A stretch of DNA of 64,000 nt. Origin: Tectiglobus sp965247245. GTDB taxonomy: Bacteria; Pseudomonadota; Alphaproteobacteria; Rhizobiales; Hyphomicrobiaceae. Of this stretch, positions 17,675 to 26,011 are shown piece by piece (position 1 is the stretch's first letter; the number at the start of each line of letters is the position of its first letter). The notes under the pieces were generated by a model. The model was not told the origin of the DNA, did no database searches, and saw nothing but the letters and a program-made list of their open reading frames with translations. The translations under genes were made by a program, and so were the position numbers. The stretch spans positions 1,426,001 through 1,490,000 of the forward strand of contig CBDFGV010000003.1 of the NCBI GenBank assembly GCA_965247245.1, read 5' to 3'.

Positions 17675-18886
17675 ATGCAAGATACCGCACCGCAAAAACA
17701 CGCTTCAAAGTTTGGCTTTCAGTGGGACGATCCATTTCTCATTGAGGATCAGCTCACCGAAGAAGAGCGGATGATCCGCGACACGGCCCACGACTATTGC
17801 CAGTCGAAGCTTCTGCCGCGTGTTAACGATGCCTACCTCAATGAGCAGACGGACCGTGAGATCTTCAACGAGATGGGAGAGCTCGGCCTATTAGGTGTCA
17901 CGGTGCCGGAAGAATATGGCTGCGCCGGCGCTGGATACGTCTCCTACGGCCTCATCGCGCGCGAAGTCGAGCGCGTCGACTCCGGCTATCGCTCAATGAA
18001 CTCGGTGCAATCATCCTTGGTGATGTACCCGATCTTCACCTATGGCTCAGAGGAGCAGCGCCAGAAGTACCTCCCGAAGCTGGCAACTGGTGAGTGGGTC
18101 GGCTGCTTCGGCCTGACCGAGCCCGACGCCGGCTCAGATCCCGGCAGCATGAAGACCCGGGCCGAGAAGGTTGCCGACGGATATCGCCTGACCGGCGCAA
18201 AGATGTGGATCTCGAACTCGCCAATCGCCGACGTATTTGTCGTGTGGGCCAAATCAGCCGAGCATGACAACCAGATCCGCGGCTTCATTCTCGAGAAAGG
18301 CATGGCCGGCCTGTCGGCGCCCAAGATTGACGGCAAGCTCAGCTTGCGCGCATCAATCACCGGCGAGATCGTAATGGATGGCGTGGTTGTTCCGGAAGAA
18401 AACCTGCTGCCCAACGTCTCGGGCCTCAAAGGCCCATTCGGCTGCCTCAATCGTGCGCGTTACGGCATTTCGTGGGGAGCCATGGGGGCTGCAGAAGACT
18501 GCTGGCATCGTGCACGCCAGTATACGCTCGACCGTAAGCAGTTCGGTCGTCCTCTTGCACAGACCCAGCTTGTCCAGAAGAAGCTCGCTGACATGCAGAC
18601 CGAAATCAGCCTGGGCTTGCAAGCATCGCTCCGAGTCGGGCGCCTGATGGACGAACATCGTGAAGCGCCGGAGATGATCTCCATTGTCAAACGCAACAAT
18701 TGCGGTAAGTCCCTCGACATTGCCCGCATGGCGCGCGACATGCACGGCGGCAATGGCATTCAGGCCGAGTATCACGTGATGCGGCACCTGACCAACCTGG
18801 AAACCGTCAACACCTACGAGGGTACGCACGACGTCCATGCCTTAATCTTGGGACGGGCACAAACCGGTTTACAGGCGTTCTTTTAA
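17675..18886 (+). CDS. gcdH: Glutaryl-CoA dehydrogenase
   Basis: Product of 403 residues of the acyl-CoA dehydrogenase fold. The N-terminal helix region starts FQWDDPFLIEDQLTEEERMIRD, typical of GcdH. The FAD and substrate motifs CFGLTEPDAGSDP and MWISNSPIADVFVVWAK follow. The catalytic base is Glu382 in TYEGTHDVH. RARYGISWGAMGAAEDCWHRARQYTLDRKQFGRPLAQTQLVQKKLADM is characteristic of the group. The enzyme oxidises and decarboxylates glutaryl-CoA to crotonyl-CoA in lysine, tryptophan and benzoate breakdown, passing electrons to ETF. Confidence 0.92.
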   Translation: MQDTAPQKHASKFGFQWDDPFLIEDQLTEEERMIRDTAHDYCQSKLLPRVNDAYLNEQTDREIFNEMGELGLLGVTVPEEYGCAGAGYVSYGLIAREVERVDSGYRSMNSVQSSLVMYPIFTYGSEEQRQKYLPKLATGEWVGCFGLTEPDAGSDPGSMKTRAEKVADGYRLTGAKMWISNSPIADVFVVWAKSAEHDNQIRGFILEKGMAGLSAPKIDGKLSLRASITGEIVMDGVVVPEENLLPNVSGLKGPFGCLNRARYGISWGAMGAAEDCWHRARQYTLDRKQFGRPLAQTQLVQKKLADMQTEISLGLQASLRVGRLMDEHREAPEMISIVKRNNCGKSLDIARMARDMHGGNGIQAEYHVMRHLTNLETVNTYEGTHDVHALILGRAQTGLQAFF

Positions 18887-18966
18887 ACTCATCCGGCTTC
18901 GGAACGGCAACGGCGGACCATCTAGGATCGGTCAAAGGGCCGATCAGCAGATGACAGATCTGGAAT

Positions 18967-19863
18967 TCAACCAATGCGCCGCGGGGCTTGCTCCTGCGGC
19001 GCAATTTCCTTCGGCTGGAATTGTCGGGTAATGAAGCTTCTCAAATCGTCGAAGGCAGTCTTCACACGGTTCCAACCGTACTCCGTCAGCGTTGTTTCAA
19101 GCTTCACGATGAGAGACTTGGCCCAGGCACGATTGTCATTCATCCGCCCGAGCTGGCCTTCAGTAGCGCTTGCGATTTCAACACTGCCGTACGGCAGGTA
19201 AATCGCTTCGCCCCGGCTTCTGTTGAAGAAAACGATGCCCTGCGACGTCGACATCACGATCTGCCCAGGCATCGGCGAGGGATTTCCCCTGAGACTTACT
19301 TGGATAGAGGACGGTGCATCCGCGATCTGAACCCCATTGAGGAGCCCGAGCCCGAAAGCCAGGATTGGAAGGATCCCGATCATCGTCAGCTTGCTTAGTT
19401 CGGCGCCACCTGCTGTCCGCACCAATCCCCAGATGATGAGTAAGCAGAGAAGGATCGGCAGCACCAGAACGAAGTCGACGATGTCGATGACCACCACAAT
19501 GCCCCAGAGCAGAACAAACATCTGCAAGGTGAGCAGTGTCGGGACTTGGAAGCCAATTCCAAACAGCCTGAGAACGATGAAACCAACGACTATGATCAGC
19601 AGCAGCGTCGCTGTCAGCAGCAGTGCAACAACCGCATATAGCCCGCCATAGAACGCCAGGTGGCCAAACAGGCCGACCTTGTCAACGGACTGCAGTAGGC
19701 CGGGTCCAATCATTTCGAACAGGCCGAATGCGTAGGCAATTCCGAGTAAGAACACGTAGGCAAGGCCTAGGAACACGCTGGGCCAGGTCGGCAGAGACGC
19801 ACCAGTCGCCTGGCGGTCTTCTCCCATCCCTTGTCTGGGTGGCTGTCCGTTCATCTCGTTCAT
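18967..19863 (-). CDS. Multi-pass membrane protein, function unknown
   Basis: Product of 298 residues. I do not recognise the family. About five hydrophobic segments occupy residues 28-175, among them VFLGLAYVFLLGIAYAFGLF, LYAVVALLLTATLLLIIVV, LTLQMFVLLWGIVVVIDIV and IGILPILAFGLGLL. The last third is soluble: SLRGNPSPMPGQIVMSTSQGIVFFNRSRGEAIYLPYGSVEIAS looks like a beta-rich domain, followed by a helical, charged tail. It is transcribed alone, convergent with gcdH. The ribosome site before the ATG is weak, and a second ATG lies three codons on. Confidence 0.65.
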   Translation of the reverse strand: MNEMNGQPPRQGMGEDRQATGASLPTWPSVFLGLAYVFLLGIAYAFGLFEMIGPGLLQSVDKVGLFGHLAFYGGLYAVVALLLTATLLLIIVVGFIVLRLFGIGFQVPTLLTLQMFVLLWGIVVVIDIVDFVLVLPILLCLLIIWGLVRTAGGAELSKLTMIGILPILAFGLGLLNGVQIADAPSSIQVSLRGNPSPMPGQIVMSTSQGIVFFNRSRGEAIYLPYGSVEIASATEGQLGRMNDNRAWAKSLIVKLETTLTEYGWNRVKTAFDDLRSFITRQFQPKEIAPQEQAPRRIG

Positions 19864-19985
19864 AACCGAACCAAACTAATCGACGACGCGATTCAACCTC
19901 CCTTAGTACAGGAAATTAGTTATTGTTTTGGTGCAATGGCCCAATCCACCGTGCCAGACGCAATTAAGTGATAAAAATCAAATCA

Positions 19986-20378
19986 CTACTGCGACCTTAG
20001 CTCATGCGCCGTAATCGCCTGGGCGATAATCAGGTCCGCATCGATCGGCTTTCTCGGAACATAAGTTGCATGAGCTTCCTTGACGCGTGGCTTGACGGGC
20101 GCGTTGCGTGGCGGCGGACCGTAGTTCGGGCTGAACGGCTCAGAAGGATCATCCGGCGCCGCACCACGGCGAAAGCGCGGCGGTTGCTGAGCCGGCATTC
20201 CATCATCTTCAAGATAGATTCTTGGGGGAGTAGCGACAGCCACTTGCCCAGGCTCAGAATAGGCGCCGGCATAGGACTGAGGCTGATAGGCATGCTGTGT
20301 TTGCGCACACGCAGACAACATCACCGAAAAAACTGCCGCTGACACAATAGACCAACGGCGATCACGCACATGACGCAT
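19986..20378 (-). CDS. Small Pro-rich lipoprotein
   Basis: Product of 130 residues; GGAGTTTGTCCG precedes the ATG. The N-terminus RRWSIVSAAVFSVMLSAC contains a lipobox LSAC with the modified Cys at residue 24, so it should be lipidated and placed in the envelope. The mature part is rich in Pro, Gln and Arg and probably unstructured, ending with a helical AQAITAHELRSQ tail. No family is recognised. It is a single gene on the minus strand upstream of sodB. Confidence 0.65.
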   Translation of the reverse strand: MRHVRDRRWSIVSAAVFSVMLSACAQTQHAYQPQSYAGAYSEPGQVAVATPPRIYLEDDGMPAQQPPRFRRGAAPDDPSEPFSPNYGPPPRNAPVKPRVKEAHATYVPRKPIDADLIIAQAITAHELRSQ

Positions 20379-20780
20379 CGGACAAACTCCACAACTAAAC
20401 TGCCGGAAGTGTTGCCGAAACCCATTAAAATCCGGTTAGCAGGTGCTCCATATTGAGACCAGTCGCTTAAGACATCTTAAGACCTGGAGAGCTCCTTTAA
20501 GCCGTGAAAAGACGTCCTCCGGTGCGCAATGAATGGCAGGTGAACAGCCACTTCAGCAATCGTTCAACGCCAAAGCAGCACATTGCAGACACCCTGAAGA
20601 TCCATCTTCCCCGGCGTGATCCTAGAGGGCACAGTGTTTCAGGGTCGCTGTGCCCTCACCCCCATCTCATGACATTCCTCCAGCTACGGACAGACTCGGG
20701 ATTGAATTCCCGGGGCGACGACATTAGGTTTGCCTCGATCTTTCAACCGGTCCCTATAGCTGTCTTAAGGAGGCACGCCC
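20379..20780. other. 402-bp divergent gap before sodB
   Basis: This gap lies between the lipoprotein gene and sodB, which are transcribed away from each other. It holds a 10-bp-stem inverted repeat at 20625-20657, two close copies of CTTAAGAC near 20465-20483, and a near-match to a CtrA box (TTAA-N7-TTAG) at 20425-20439. No supported gene was found. Confidence 0.5.
20625..20657. repeat. 10-bp inverted repeat upstream of sodB
   Basis: Arms GAGGGCACAG and CTGTGCCCTC are perfect complements with a 13-nt loop. No T-run follows on either strand. It lies about 125 bp before the sodB start and could be a transcription-factor site, a leader structure or a weak terminator. Confidence 0.55.
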
Positions 20781-21371
20781 GTGGCTTTTTCGCTGCCAGA
20801 TCTTCCCTACGCCTATGATGCGCTCGCACCATACATGTCGAAGGAAACGTTGGAGTTCCACCACGACAAGCACCACAACGCCTATGTCACAACAGGCAAT
20901 GGCCTGATCGCAGGTACGGAGTTTGAGAACCTGAGCCTGACAAAAATCGTGAAGAAGGCGTATGCCGATGGCAACCAGGCCCTGATCAACCAGGCCGGCC
21001 AGCACTACAACCACGTTCATTTCTGGCAGTGGATGAAGCCAAACGGCGGCGGCAAGAGCCTCCCCGGCAAGGTGGAAGCGCTCGTCAATGCCTATGGCGG
21101 TTACGACAAAGTCCGTGAAGATTTCATTCAGGCCGGCGTCACGCAGTTCGGTTCTGGCTGGGCCTGGCTCGCTGTGAAGGACGGGAAGCTAGAAGTTACC
21201 AAGACACCGAACGGCGAGAACCCACTCATGACGGGTTCACAACCAATCCTCGGCTGCGACGTGTGGGAGCACAGCTACTACATCGACTATCGCAACCTAC
21301 GACCCAAGTATCTTGAGGCCTTCTTCGACAACCTAGTGAACTGGGAGTATGTCGAAGGCATGTGCCCATAA
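20781..21371 (+). CDS. sodB: Superoxide dismutase, iron type
   Basis: Product of 196 residues starting at a GTG 6 bp after AAGGAGG. The metal ligands are His27, His78, Asp160 and His164 (the last two in CDVWEHSYY). Gln74 in AGQHYNH, four residues before His78, is the active-site Gln position of Fe-type enzymes. The protein converts superoxide to oxygen and hydrogen peroxide, and has no signal peptide, so it acts in the cytoplasm. It is followed by a strong Rho-independent terminator and is a single-gene unit. Confidence 0.94.
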   Translation: MAFSLPDLPYAYDALAPYMSKETLEFHHDKHHNAYVTTGNGLIAGTEFENLSLTKIVKKAYADGNQALINQAGQHYNHVHFWQWMKPNGGGKSLPGKVEALVNAYGGYDKVREDFIQAGVTQFGSGWAWLAVKDGKLEVTKTPNGENPLMTGSQPILGCDVWEHSYYIDYRNLRPKYLEAFFDNLVNWEYVEGMCP

Positions 21372-21404
21372 CGGTCACAGACACGCTTTGATACAGTTAT
21401 GATG

Positions 21405-21443
21405 CCGGTTGCTCCCTATCAGGAGCAGCCGGTTTTCTTTTTT
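21405..21443 (+). terminator. Rho-independent terminator after sodB
   Basis: CCGGTTGCTCC at 21405-21415 pairs fully (one G-T wobble) with GGAGCAGCCGG at 21422-21432, leaving a 6-nt loop, and is followed by TTTTCTTTTTT. It ends sodB, 34 bp after its stop codon. Confidence 0.9.
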
Positions 21444-21471
21444 GACAAGCTCGGCTTTGAGCGACTGCGAT

Positions 21472-22467
21472 CTAGCCAAGATCCAGATGCTGCGCGAGGA
21501 GCGTCGCATAGTTATCGAGTGGATTATCCTTCAGGGGCTCAATCAGTGCCATCTGCTGCAGCAGCGTCTCGGCAGTCATCGTCGTTGCCTTGAAAGACGC
21601 AAACCAGCCACCTTGAGCCAACCAGGCACGGTATTGCGCTTCCTTGCGTGTCAGCCTGAACTTATTCGGCTCCAATGCCAGTGTCGGCCGTCTCGCCCAA
21701 ATGCTCTCGGAGATCATGCTGCTTGAATCTGCGGTGCAAACCACTCCGTCGACCCCGCCAAAAAGCTCAGACAGTGCGATCCCCGCAGGATCATCGACAT
21801 CTATAAACTGATCAACTGGCCCACCATCGCCGGCCAGATCACGGAACATAGCGGTCGCCTCCGGCGGTGTCCGACGGGAATTGCTGACAATCCAGCCAAT
21901 CCCAGCCTTCTGGCTCGTCGTCGCAACGAGATCACCCAGCTGCTGCCAGTCTCTCGGAGTAAAGGCAATACCGCCGGTCGGGCCACCAAGAAGAAGACCA
22001 AGGCGCCGCGGCTTTCCTCCGGCAGGGATCGACCGAATGGTATCCGGATCGAGGGCCGAAGGCTTGATTGCCTGCACGATATTGGATGCTTTGATGGACT
22101 GACGATACGACGTCAGAACCAAGGTGAAATCACTTGCCCGGTATTGCCGAAGAGAGCCATAGAAAACGTTCTGAGCACCGAGCACACGAGCCGCGCAAAT
22201 GTTGGCTGCCAACGTCTCTGACCCAGCAGATATCACGATGTCTGCCGCGGGCAGCGTGTCTGGATCAATTCCGTAGATCATTGACAGGACGCGCTTGTCT
22301 GAGAGCACCGAACGCGTTGAGAGTGCCGCAACGGGGCCTGGCCATCGGCCACGTGAAACATCCATCCGATGGATCGACGCTGTGCGATGTCGGGCAATGG
22401 CTGCCGCAATCCCCTCCGACAGGTTTGCATGTCCCGGTCGGCCATCGCTGATGATTAGTAGTCTCAT
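21472..22467 (-). CDS. ELM1/COG3660-family protein
   Basis: Product of 331 residues. The start LLIISDGRPGHANLSEGIAAAI and the later motifs DIVISAGSETL, LLLGGPTGGIAFTPRDW, and TADSSSMISESIWARRPTLAL mark the ELM1 (mitochondrial fission protein-like, GT-B-like) family. Members are widespread in alphaproteobacteria and resemble glycosyltransferases such as MurG in layout; in plants the homologue acts in mitochondrial fission, but the bacterial role is not established. It follows a 68-residue membrane protein gene after 6 bp and is probably cotranscribed with it. Confidence 0.85.
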   Translation of the reverse strand: MRLLIISDGRPGHANLSEGIAAAIARHRTASIHRMDVSRGRWPGPVAALSTRSVLSDKRVLSMIYGIDPDTLPAADIVISAGSETLAANICAARVLGAQNVFYGSLRQYRASDFTLVLTSYRQSIKASNIVQAIKPSALDPDTIRSIPAGGKPRRLGLLLGGPTGGIAFTPRDWQQLGDLVATTSQKAGIGWIVSNSRRTPPEATAMFRDLAGDGGPVDQFIDVDDPAGIALSELFGGVDGVVCTADSSSMISESIWARRPTLALEPNKFRLTRKEAQYRAWLAQGGWFASFKATTMTAETLLQQMALIEPLKDNPLDNYATLLAQHLDLG

Positions 22468-22473
22468 TTGGGC

Positions 22474-22680
22474 TCAGGACTTTTCGTTCTTCGGTGCGAA
22501 CCAGACCATCACCAATCCAATTGCGACTGGCACGACTGGTAGTGCAACATGCCAAACAGTAATGGCTGACAATCCGCCTTCCTGAAAGATCCCCACCACA
22601 AAACTGAATGCGATGGAAAACATCATCAAGATGCCGACAATCAGTAGCACACTGCCTGGAATAAGCAGCCAGAGGCGCAT
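22474..22680 (-). CDS. Small two-helix membrane protein
   Basis: Product of 68 residues with two membrane segments: LWLLIPGSVLLIVGILMMFSIAF at the N-terminus and ALPVVPVAIGLVMVWFA near the C-terminus, then a charged tail KNEKS. A GAGGG ribosome site lies 7 bp before the ATG. It is immediately upstream of the ELM1-family gene, so a partnership at the membrane is possible but not shown. The family is not recognised. Confidence 0.6.
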   Translation of the reverse strand: MRLWLLIPGSVLLIVGILMMFSIAFSFVVGIFQEGGLSAITVWHVALPVVPVAIGLVMVWFAPKNEKS

Positions 22681-23336
22681 GCGAAACCCTCAAATCTCAC
22701 TTACCGCAATTCGAAAGACTAACTGAGTTTGCCAGTCGATTCTGGAACTCATAGGGCTTGGCGCGAAAAACGCCATAAGTGTTTCAACACTTTTGCCAGG
22801 ACTGTGACCCAAGAAACAGCCTGATGAGTAATGGCTGACAAGCTTGCACAACCTCCCTCTGGGCCGCCGGACACTCCGGATAGCTTGGGACTCCGGGACA
22901 AAGATATCCTCACGTATATAATCAGTTTCTGGCTTTTAGGGATTCCAGTTCGCAGTTCCGAACTTCAGGCAAAATCCAGTGTCAGATGGCCAGGATCAAC
23001 CTCAATCATATTGGATCCGGCAAGTTCAAGTCAGACGGAACCACCCAGCACCAACGTCTCAACAAGGCTATAGGCTCGGGTCCAGCACCTCTGAGCCGTC
23101 AGCCGTTTTTGGATAGCCAGGAAGCGTCGCACCGTTGCGGTCTGAGAACAGTGACCACTCAAGGCGGACCATTCTAATGAATGGTGACATGCGACCAAGG
23201 TGGGCTCTGACAAGTCACACGGTCATCCCGTCGCGATGGTACATAAATTGACGTTAAGCGATAAACGATAAGAAAAATATCGCTGAGGTGTCCAGCAACC
23301 CCACAAGGCGAAACTCGACACCTCTGTGCAGGCAAA
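22681..23336. other. 656-bp region without a supported gene; possible remnant
   Basis: No full gene is supported here. On the minus strand, one frame between about 23085 and 22935 reads LVETLVLGGSV-stop-LELAGSNMIEVDPGHLTLDF-stop, which looks protein-like but is broken by two TGA codons, so a decayed gene is possible. A 40-codon minus-strand frame at 23068-23190 has no good ribosome site. The terminator of the small acidic gene is at 23285-23324. Confidence 0.35.
23285..23324 (-). terminator. Terminator after the 51-residue acidic gene
   Basis: GAGGTGTC at 23285-23292 and GACACCTC at 23317-23324 form an 8-bp stem. On the minus strand it begins about 13 bp after the small gene's stop and is followed shortly by ATATTTTTCTTAT. 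The loop is long (24 nt), which lowers certainty. Confidence 0.5.
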
Positions 23337-23492
23337 TCAAAGCTCGTCCAGGTCGACAAGGGCCTCATCGTCAAGGAGTGCATCCTCGTCGAATTCAGCA
23401 AGTGGTGCGCCAGCAGCAACCAGATCCAGACCATCCAAGTAGTCATCATCTTGGTCAATGAACTGCAGCAGGTTTTCAATGTTCGTTGGCAT
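23337..23492 (-). CDS. 51-residue acidic protein, function unknown
   Basis: Product starts MPTNIENLLQFIDQDDDYLD and ends LLDDEALVDLDEL. Asp and Glu together with Leu dominate, and there is almost no basic residue. An AAGGA ribosome site lies about 9 bp before the ATG, and a probable terminator follows the stop codon. The pattern of acidic residues and spaced Leu suggests an amphipathic helix that could bind a basic protein partner, or Ca ions; this is inference. The family is not recognised. The gene is easily missed because of its length and because a longer meaningless frame overlaps it. Confidence 0.55.
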   Translation of the reverse strand: MPTNIENLLQFIDQDDDYLDGLDLVAAGAPLAEFDEDALLDDEALVDLDEL

Positions 23493-23660
23493 GGGATCGT
23501 TTCCTTTTGGTCTTGATGTCTTGTTGCCATCAACCTAGAACGTCAAAATCCAAGCCGTCGTGAACTGCTTCACAGGTTCGAAAATTTTTTATTCCGTTGC
23601 GATCCGTCCTCCAAGAGACGTACTGTTTGAACAGCCATTGTCTATGTCTGGGAGATTGCA

Positions 23661-24074
23661 ATGAGTATTACAGACACCGCCCACCAGTTCTTCGAAGCTT
23701 GCGAAACCGGCAAAGGCTGGAGCGCCTGCAAGGAGTTTTGCCACGACAATGCATCATTCTCCTGCCAGGCGGAGCCATTGGCAGACGTCAGTACTCTCGA
23801 AGGATATGCTGATTGGATGAAGGGTATTTTCGGCCCATTACCGAATGCGTCTTACGAGCTCAAATCCTTCGCAACCGACAGTGAGCGCCAGAGCGTCAGC
23901 GCTTTCGGTGTCTTCAAAGCAACCCATACAGGGGAAGGCGGACCGGTGCCAGCAACAGGCAAAAGTGTTGAAACCGACTACGTCTATGTCATGGAATTTG
24001 ATGGTGGCAAGATACGCCACATGACAAAGATCTGGCATTCTGGACTGGCTTTAAAGGCGCTCGGTTGGGGCTAG
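23661..24074 (+). CDS. NTF2/SnoaL-like protein
   Basis: Product of 137 residues with the cone-shaped NTF2/SnoaL fold pattern: an N-terminal helix (TDTAHQFFEACETGKGW), YADWMKGIFGPLPNASYELKSF in the middle, and a final strand pair TDYVYVMEFDGGKIRHMTKIWHSG. GGGAG precedes the ATG by about 7 bp. Members are small-molecule isomerases, hydrolases or binding proteins; no substrate can be assigned. It is a single gene. Confidence 0.75.
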   Translation: MSITDTAHQFFEACETGKGWSACKEFCHDNASFSCQAEPLADVSTLEGYADWMKGIFGPLPNASYELKSFATDSERQSVSAFGVFKATHTGEGGPVPATGKSVETDYVYVMEFDGGKIRHMTKIWHSGLALKALGWG

Positions 24075-24186
24075 GCCTTTTACCCAATAGCAGACGAGAC
24101 ATCATCGTCTTGTAGTGCCCTGGGCCGTTCCGGGATCAGCTAGGCACCTCGTCGATCAAGCTTGCCTGGTCAATCTCGCAACCGAG

Positions 24187-25782
24187 CTAGTTGACCTTGC
24201 CAGGTAGGGCCTGTGGCAAGTCACTTGACTTGCACATCTTATCGCGGCCTTCCGCCTTGGCCCGATAAAGCGCCCTGTCAGCCACGTTGAGCATATCCTG
24301 AACAAACTTGCCATCAGCCGGATAGGATGCAACGCCGCCTGAGATTGTGATCGTCGGCAGCCGCTTCCCACCATAGTTGATGTTCAATGCACCAACGGCT
24401 GCGCGCAATCGATCGGCAGCTTCGAACGTTTCCGCAGCTGTTGCGCCTGGAAGGAGAATGCTGAACTCTTCACCGCCAAACCTGGACAAGACCTCATTCT
24501 CCGAGAAGAGCGCGCGCATACAGTCCGCCACCTCTCTCAGCACAACATCGCCAGCATCGTGGCCATGGTTGTCATTGAAGACCTTGAAATTGTCGGCATC
24601 AAACGAGATGAGGCCGAACTCATTCTCGTTGCGCTGAGCGCGCGCGATTTCGCTACGCATCACTTCGAGGAAATATCTGCGGTTAAATAAGCCTGTGAGC
24701 GCATCACGCGTCGACTGATCCCTCAGTTCATCACGCAGTTTCACATTGGCGATCGCCAGACTGATGTGCTCCGCGCACTGCATAGCAAACCGACGCACAT
24801 CGTCGAACTGATTGTCGTCACAGCATGGAGCTTGGTTCACGTCGAACCGAATGTGAAGCAGACCGACGGTGTCACCGTGCGCCACAATCGGAAGGCACAA
24901 GTAACTGAGCTCACTTTCATCGCCGGATAGGTGATCAAGATGCGAGCACTTCATGCTGATCGTTCCAGCCCCGTATTCATAGGGTCGTCCCCGGCGCAGT
25001 GACCAGCACGCCTCCGGTTGAATATGATCCACTGTGCCGTCGCAGTTCCAATGGCAGGAACCGTCCAAGACATCCCGCGAGTTACTATAGATATAGAGCT
25101 CGCCTGCTGTATTCGGCAGAAGACGGCTCATAAAGCTGGTTACGATCTGGAAAAGTTCAGCCAATGACTGGCAAGACTGCAACCACTCATCGAGTTCAGA
25201 CAGAAGCAGCATCTCGCGTTGCCGCGCCTGCTCAGATCGCAGTGACTTCATCGCACGTGCTTCGGAGTCTTCCGCCTTACGAATAGCTTCCGCCAACTCA
25301 GATTCATTTTTTCGCGACGCGGTAACATCCGTAAACGTGACGACAAATCCGCCGGACGCCATCGGCCGTGCGTTGGTCGAGACAACCCTGCCGGACGGTA
25401 GGGTACGATCAAATTGAAATGGCGCTGAGTTCCTAAAACGACGCTCAGTCTGTGCCGCTTTCTCCGCAGTTATCTCACCGCGTGTGACGGCCAGCCCCAG
25501 AAACTCATGTCGTGGCCGGCCTTTGTAGATATCGTCGGAACGCAGCTCCAGAACTTCGAAGATCCTCTGGTTGTGCATGACGCAATCGCCATCCGGCGAC
25601 CAGACAAGCACGCCCTGCTCCATGGAATCGATAATCTCTAGAGTCGGGTCGTGAAGGTTCAATGCAGAACCAGCGAGAGAGCCGCTGTTATCCGACAGCG
25701 CTGCTGTAGAGGCTGCATCAGCCCCAGGCGCATCGATATTGTCTGCGACGGCCTGCGGGCCGTTAACACTTACTAAACTCAT
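24187..25782 (-). CDS. PAS-GAF-GGDEF diguanylate cyclase
   Basis: Product of about 531 residues. A PAS domain covers roughly residues 45-160 (DPTLEIIDSMEQGVLVWSPDG and VVTFTDVTASRKNE), then a short coiled linker, a GAF-like domain around 190-345, and a GGDEF domain from DQSTRDALTGLFNRR to the end. The active motif is GGEEF, with metal-binding Asp in SFDADNFKVFNDNHGHD, so it should make cyclic di-GMP. The product-inhibition I-site RxxD is replaced by SENE, so feedback control is probably lost. No transmembrane segment is seen, so signals are likely cytoplasmic. The start is uncertain: the ATG at 25782 has a weak ribosome site. Confidence 0.88.
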   Translation of the reverse strand: MSLVSVNGPQAVADNIDAPGADAASTAALSDNSGSLAGSALNLHDPTLEIIDSMEQGVLVWSPDGDCVMHNQRIFEVLELRSDDIYKGRPRHEFLGLAVTRGEITAEKAAQTERRFRNSAPFQFDRTLPSGRVVSTNARPMASGGFVVTFTDVTASRKNESELAEAIRKAEDSEARAMKSLRSEQARQREMLLLSELDEWLQSCQSLAELFQIVTSFMSRLLPNTAGELYIYSNSRDVLDGSCHWNCDGTVDHIQPEACWSLRRGRPYEYGAGTISMKCSHLDHLSGDESELSYLCLPIVAHGDTVGLLHIRFDVNQAPCCDDNQFDDVRRFAMQCAEHISLAIANVKLRDELRDQSTRDALTGLFNRRYFLEVMRSEIARAQRNENEFGLISFDADNFKVFNDNHGHDAGDVVLREVADCMRALFSENEVLSRFGGEEFSILLPGATAAETFEAADRLRAAVGALNINYGGKRLPTITISGGVASYPADGKFVQDMLNVADRALYRAKAEGRDKMCKSSDLPQALPGKVN

Positions 25783-25891
25783 CACGACGTCATCCAATAG
25801 CTAGCCGTGCGCTGGACGCCGACACGCAAGATTGCATGCACAAGCAGGTCCACGAAAACGCATCGCGCCACTGGAAGATAAACGCCGACGG

Positions 25892-25908
25892 TTAGAACTG
25901 GATTAACC
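25892..25908 (-). promoter_or_regulatory. CtrA-like site upstream of the GGDEF gene
   Basis: On the minus strand the sequence reads GGTTAATCCAGTTCTAACC, which is TTAA-N7-CTAAC, one mismatch from the CtrA consensus, and is itself a near-palindrome. It lies about 110 bp upstream of the cyclase start. It is a candidate only. Confidence 0.35.
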
Positions 25909-26011
25909 AACAATCATAAATTTGCGGGTTAACAAAAACTATAATCGGGCTGCATCGGCGTCGGCGGATGAACCGCCAACGCCCGCAACCCGGGAACGCC
26001 TTCCGCCTGAC

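Noticed and set aside
20465..20483. Two TTAA motifs resembling a CtrA box
   Set aside because: The spacing is 6, not 7, so it does not match the consensus.
22831..23073. 80-codon plus-strand frame in the 656-bp gap
   Set aside because: Low-complexity composition, no clear ribosome site, no recognisable domain.
23174..23533. 119-codon minus-strand frame over the small acidic gene
   Set aside because: Composition is not protein-like; the 51-codon acidic frame has the ribosome site and fits the terminator.
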